Both the position numbers and the translations under genes were made by a program. 17,566 nucleotides of DNA from an uncultured Woeseiaceae bacterium (GTDB taxonomy: Bacteria; Pseudomonadota; Gammaproteobacteria; Woeseiales; Woeseiaceae). The notes under the pieces are model-generated. The model was not told where the DNA came from. It did no database searches and saw only the letters and a program-made list of their open reading frames with translations. Shown here piece by piece: positions 14,723 to 17,566 of the stretch (position 1 is its first letter; each line of letters opens with the position of its first letter). The stretch lies in contig CAMYMP010000656.1 in the NCBI GenBank assembly GCA_947259435.1, positions 1 to 17,566 on the forward strand. Direction: 5' to 3'.

Positions 14723-16417
14723 ATGTCCAGTTTAGTAGATTACCGAACCTGCCCGACGACCGGCCTCAGAGTCGATCGATCGGCAGAAAGACTTATCAAA
14801 GCAAACGCCGTTGCCGCCGTCGTATTCCTCGCGATTGGCGGCTTGTTCGGCTTGCTGGTTGCGCTCACCCGCTGGCCGGCTGTGCATTTCCTTCCAGCCG
14901 ACTTGTTCTACCTGGCGCTGACCGCCCATGGTCTGGATGTGCTCCTCGTATGGATCATCTTCTTCGAGATGGCCGTGCTGTATTTCGCCTCCGCGATCCT
15001 TCTGAATTCCAGGCTGGCGGCGCCAAAAGTCGCCTGGACCGGATTCGGACTGATGTTGGCAGGCGCGTTGATCACGAATGTCGCGGTGCTGCGTGGCCAG
15101 TCCAGCGTCATGTTCACGTCGTATGTGCCAATGATGGCCGAACCCCCGTTCTATCTGGGCCTGGTTTTGTTCGCCGTGGGGGCGCTGCTAGGTTGCGGTG
15201 TTTTCTTCGGTACGCTGGTCATTGCCAAACGGGACAAGACCTACGAGGGGTCAATTCCTCTCGTGACCTTCGGTGCACTGACGGCGGCGATCATCGCCGT
15301 GTTCACGATCGCGTCCGGCGCGATCATTCTGGTGCCCACCCTGCTTTGGTCAGTGGGGCTCGTCAGTCATATAGATCCTCTGATCTACAAGACCATCTGG
15401 TGGGCGATGGGGCACTCCTCACAACAAATCAACGTCTCGGCGCACGTCGCTGTCTGGTACGCGATCGCCGCGATGGTGTTCGGCGCCAAGCCCTTATCTG
15501 AGAAAGTCAGTCGCACAGCGTTCCTGATGTACATCCTGTTTCTGCAGCTTGCGAGCGCGCACCACATGCTGGTCGAACCCGGATTCAGTTCCGAGTGGAA
15601 GATCTTCAACACGAGTTATGCGATGTATCTGGCCGTACTGGGCAGCATGATTCACGGCATGACCGTACCCGGTTCGATCGAAGCAGCGCAGCGCGCGCGT
15701 GGACTGACTAAAGGCATGTTCGAGTGGCTGCGCAAAGCTCCGTGGGGCAATCCGGCTTTCTCCGGCATGTTCATGTCACTCGTGTTTTTCGGCTTCATCG
15801 GCGGCATTTCCGGGGTTGTCATGGGCACTGAGCAGATCAACCTGATAATGCACAACACGCTCTACGTGCCAGGCCACTTCCACGGCACGGTCGTGGCGGG
15901 AACGACGCTTGCATTCATGGCGATCACCTACATTCTCGTGCCGCTAATCTTCCGCCGCGAACTCGTATTGAGAAAACTCGCAACGTGGCAGCCGTATGTA
16001 TTCGGCATCGGCGTTGCTGGCATTTCGGTATTCATGATGGGCGCCGGTACGCTGGGTGTGTCGCGGCGGCACTGGGACATGACGTTTGCGGATGCGATAT
16101 TGCCGTTCGATTATCCGGCCGCCGCCTACCTGATGATGGGACTCAACGGAATTTTCGCCGTAATGGCGGCGCTCGGTGGCCTGATGTACGTCGTAATCGT
16201 TGTCGGATCCGTGTTCTTCGGCAAGAAGCTCGCGGACGAGGAGAAGCCGTCTTATCCAGAGGTTCCGCCGGCCTCAGCTACGGTCAGTCACTACGGCAGT
16301 GCCGAAACTCTGAAAATTCCCGGAACCGCATTCCTGGTCGGAATTTTCTTCACTGCGTTTGTGCTCTACTACTTCGTGAACTGGAAGTACCTGTCCGAGA
16401 TCTGGCCATTAAGCTAG
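14723..16417 (+). CDS. Heme-copper oxidoreductase subunit I lacking the active-site Tyr, candidate sNOR (NorS)
   Basis: Polytopic protein of 564 residues (about 12 or more helices) of the heme-copper oxidase superfamily. Ligands: low-spin heme His69 and His387; high-spin heme His385 (PGHFHG); CuB His231 (WWAMGH) and His280-His281 (SAHHM). These numbers nearly coincide with Thermus ba3 oxidase (72, 386, 384, 233, 282, 283). At His+4, where A- and B-family oxidases have the cross-linked Tyr and cNOR/qNOR the FeB Glu, it has Gln235 (HSSQQ). No Tyr sits next to HH in helix VII as in cbb3. The loss argues against normal oxygen reduction. With CuA and senC neighbours, the sNOR (norSY-senC) type of NO reductase fits best. 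The ATG at 14723 has GGGGGGA upstream. Member of the superfamily: certain; NO reductase: inferred. Confidence 0.85.
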   Translation: MSSLVDYRTCPTTGLRVDRSAERLIKANAVAAVVFLAIGGLFGLLVALTRWPAVHFLPADLFYLALTAHGLDVLLVWIIFFEMAVLYFASAILLNSRLAAPKVAWTGFGLMLAGALITNVAVLRGQSSVMFTSYVPMMAEPPFYLGLVLFAVGALLGCGVFFGTLVIAKRDKTYEGSIPLVTFGALTAAIIAVFTIASGAIILVPTLLWSVGLVSHIDPLIYKTIWWAMGHSSQQINVSAHVAVWYAIAAMVFGAKPLSEKVSRTAFLMYILFLQLASAHHMLVEPGFSSEWKIFNTSYAMYLAVLGSMIHGMTVPGSIEAAQRARGLTKGMFEWLRKAPWGNPAFSGMFMSLVFFGFIGGISGVVMGTEQINLIMHNTLYVPGHFHGTVVAGTTLAFMAITYILVPLIFRRELVLRKLATWQPYVFGIGVAGISVFMMGAGTLGVSRRHWDMTFADAILPFDYPAAAYLMMGLNGIFAVMAALGGLMYVVIVVGSVFFGKKLADEEKPSYPEVPPASATVSHYGSAETLKIPGTAFLVGIFFTAFVLYYFVNWKYLSEIWPLS

Positions 16418-16434
16418 CGGGACAGCGGACAACA

Positions 16435-17217
16435 ATGCGTGCCACAGCCGTTTGCGGCGTTCTCATACTTGTCGGGATGGCCGCGACGGCAGCGGTGCAG
16501 CAGGACTACGACCGGGACGCCGCCCTGGCGATCAGCCAGGGCGCGATCGATCGGACGATCCGCGACCACACGTTTCGCGACATCGACGGCCAGTCATTTT
16601 CTCTCCGGGCGCTCCGCGGCAAGCCGCTGGTTGTCAGCCTGATCTACACGATTTGTCACCACGTATGTCCGCTAATTACGGCTAACATCGAGAGAAACGT
16701 CGACATCGCCCAAGAGGCGCTTGGCGCAGACGCGTTTTCGGTCGTTTCAATCGGTTTTGACTGGCAGGTGGACACGCCGGATCGAATGCGCATGTATGCC
16801 GCTGCCAAGGGCATAGACACGCCTGGCTGGCACTTTCTGAGCGGCGACGAAGCGTCCGTAGCCGCTATCAGCGAGGACGTCGGGTTTCAGTATTTCCCGA
16901 CCGCCAAGGGTTTCGACCATTTGTCGCAGACTACGGTCATCGATGCCGACGGCAAGGTGTATCGACAAATCTACGGCCAGGATTTCGACGCGCAGGCATT
17001 CGTCGAGCCCCTCAAGGAGCTTGTATACGATACGCCACGCGAAGCCGGAATCGTCGATCACTGGCTGGACACATTCAAACTGTTTTGCACGGTCTATGAT
17101 CCGAATACGGGCCGCTACCAGTTCGATTACTCGATATTCATGACCATATTGGTCGGCGTGCTTTGCCTCGGCGCTATACTGGCGTTCATCGTGTACGAGT
17201 GGCGGCACGCAAAATGA
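16435..17217 (+). CDS. SCO1/SenC family copper chaperone with C-terminal anchor
   Basis: Periplasmic thioredoxin-fold protein of 260 residues that typically delivers copper to, or reduces, the CuA site. The copper ligands are Cys74 and Cys78 in YTICHHVCP, plus His162 in GFDHLSQ. The N-terminus MRATAVCGVLILVGMAATAA resembles a signal sequence. Unusually, a second hydrophobic helix closes the protein (about 231-255, IFMTILVGVLCLGAILAFIV, then YEWRHAK), after a roughly 40-residue extension. Most SCO proteins have only an N-terminal anchor. A longer open frame back to 15985 overlaps subunit I and is rejected. The ATG lies 17 bases after the subunit I stop. Position directly after the CuA and catalytic subunits supports a role in their assembly, as in norSY-senC clusters. 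Confidence 0.9.
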   Translation: MRATAVCGVLILVGMAATAAVQQDYDRDAALAISQGAIDRTIRDHTFRDIDGQSFSLRALRGKPLVVSLIYTICHHVCPLITANIERNVDIAQEALGADAFSVVSIGFDWQVDTPDRMRMYAAAKGIDTPGWHFLSGDEASVAAISEDVGFQYFPTAKGFDHLSQTTVIDADGKVYRQIYGQDFDAQAFVEPLKELVYDTPREAGIVDHWLDTFKLFCTVYDPNTGRYQFDYSIFMTILVGVLCLGAILAFIVYEWRHAK

Positions 17218-17227
17218 CCATATTTTC

Positions 17228-17566
17228 ATGGCGCTTCTGAAGCGTACTCTCCGAATTCTGTTTGCGCGGGCCGAAGCAGTCTTTGACTGGATTTTCGGTC
17301 AGCGCAGTAACCCTCTCTCCAATCTGGGCTCACTCGGCTGGTTCTTTTTCTGGATTGTTGCGGCAAGCGGCATCTATCTTTACCTGTTCTTCGACACCGG
17401 GATAACCGACGCATATGCATCCGTCGAGTACATCACAAACGATCAGTGGTACGCGGCAGGAGTCATGCGCAGCCTCCACCGCTATGCGTCGGACGCGCTC
17501 GTCATCGTGGTTTTTTTGCACATATTGCGCGAGTTCTCGCTCGACCGCCTGCGTGGCAAACGCTTC
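17228..17566 (+). CDS. Diheme cytochrome b N-terminal domain (3' end outside window)
   Basis: The first 113 residues of a cytochrome b/b6-type protein, open to the window edge. A first membrane helix (about 36-54, SLGWFFFWIVAASGIYLY) is followed by SLHRYASDALVIVVFLHILRE. Its His84 and His98, 14 residues apart, are the helix-B ligands for the two b hemes, as in bc1 and b6f. The N-terminal stretch RAEAVFDWIFGQRSNPLSNLG also matches cytochrome b. The ATG is ten bases after the SCO stop, so it belongs to the same operon. Such proteins oxidise quinol together with a Rieske or other partner, which would be encoded beyond the window. Whether it is a full bc-type subunit or a b6-length protein cannot be seen. 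Confidence 0.88.
   Translation, partial: MALLKRTLRILFARAEAVFDWIFGQRSNPLSNLGSLGWFFFWIVAASGIYLYLFFDTGITDAYASVEYITNDQWYAAGVMRSLHRYASDALVIVVFLHILREFSLDRLRGKRF

Noticed and set aside
15985..16434. Extension of the SCO gene back to 15985 (410 codons)
   Set aside because: The added part overlaps the end of subunit I in another frame, has no membrane or SCO features, and the ATG at 16435 gives a normal signal-like N-terminus.

Overview
The window reads as chromosome from a gammaproteobacterium of moderately high GC. The evidence is gene order: the ygfB-pepP-ubiH-ubiI block, the coiled-coil gene-zapA-6S RNA-5-FCL block, and rpiA are arranged as in that class. I cannot place it further. No transposase, integrase, tRNA or CRISPR array was seen.

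Layout. (a) 1-1134, minus strand: the 5' two thirds or more of gcvT behind a tandem glycine riboswitch that ends in an intrinsic terminator. (b) 1174-3929, plus strand: an exported DUF885 zinc peptidase-like protein and a membrane-anchored alpha/beta hydrolase. (c) 10680-3926, minus strand: a tightly packed run of ygfB, pepP, ubiH, ubiI, an inactive transglutaminase fused to seven membrane helices, and a RimK-like ATP-grasp ligase. It ends stop-on-stop against the hydrolase. As written, pepP is broken in two places, and the second break removes its last metal ligand. (d) 10772-12144, plus strand: a strong promoter whose predicted start coincides with the ATG of a small coiled-coil gene, then zapA, 6S RNA and the 5-formyltetrahydrofolate cyclo-ligase gene. 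The ribosome binding site of that last gene lies in the closing stem of 6S RNA. (e) 12145-12996: an AT-rich gap, then a histone H1-like Lys/Arg protein made of 36-bp tandem repeats, closed by a terminator. (f) 13048-13914: rpiA and a small two-helix membrane protein.

(g) 13915-17566, plus strand, is the most interesting part. It is a respiratory operon: a 61-residue single-helix protein, a CuA subunit II, a heme-copper oxidase superfamily subunit I, a SCO/SenC copper chaperone, and the start of a diheme cytochrome b cut by the window edge. Subunit I keeps all six heme and CuB histidines at B-family (ba3-like) spacing. It has Gln235 where oxygen reductases of the A and B families have the cross-linked Tyr and where cNOR/qNOR have the FeB-binding Glu. 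With the subunit II-subunit I-senC order, this points to an sNOR-type (norSY-senC) nitric oxide reductase rather than an ordinary oxidase. That is inference from sequence. The adjoining cytochrome b suggests a quinol-to-CuA electron path encoded in the same operon.
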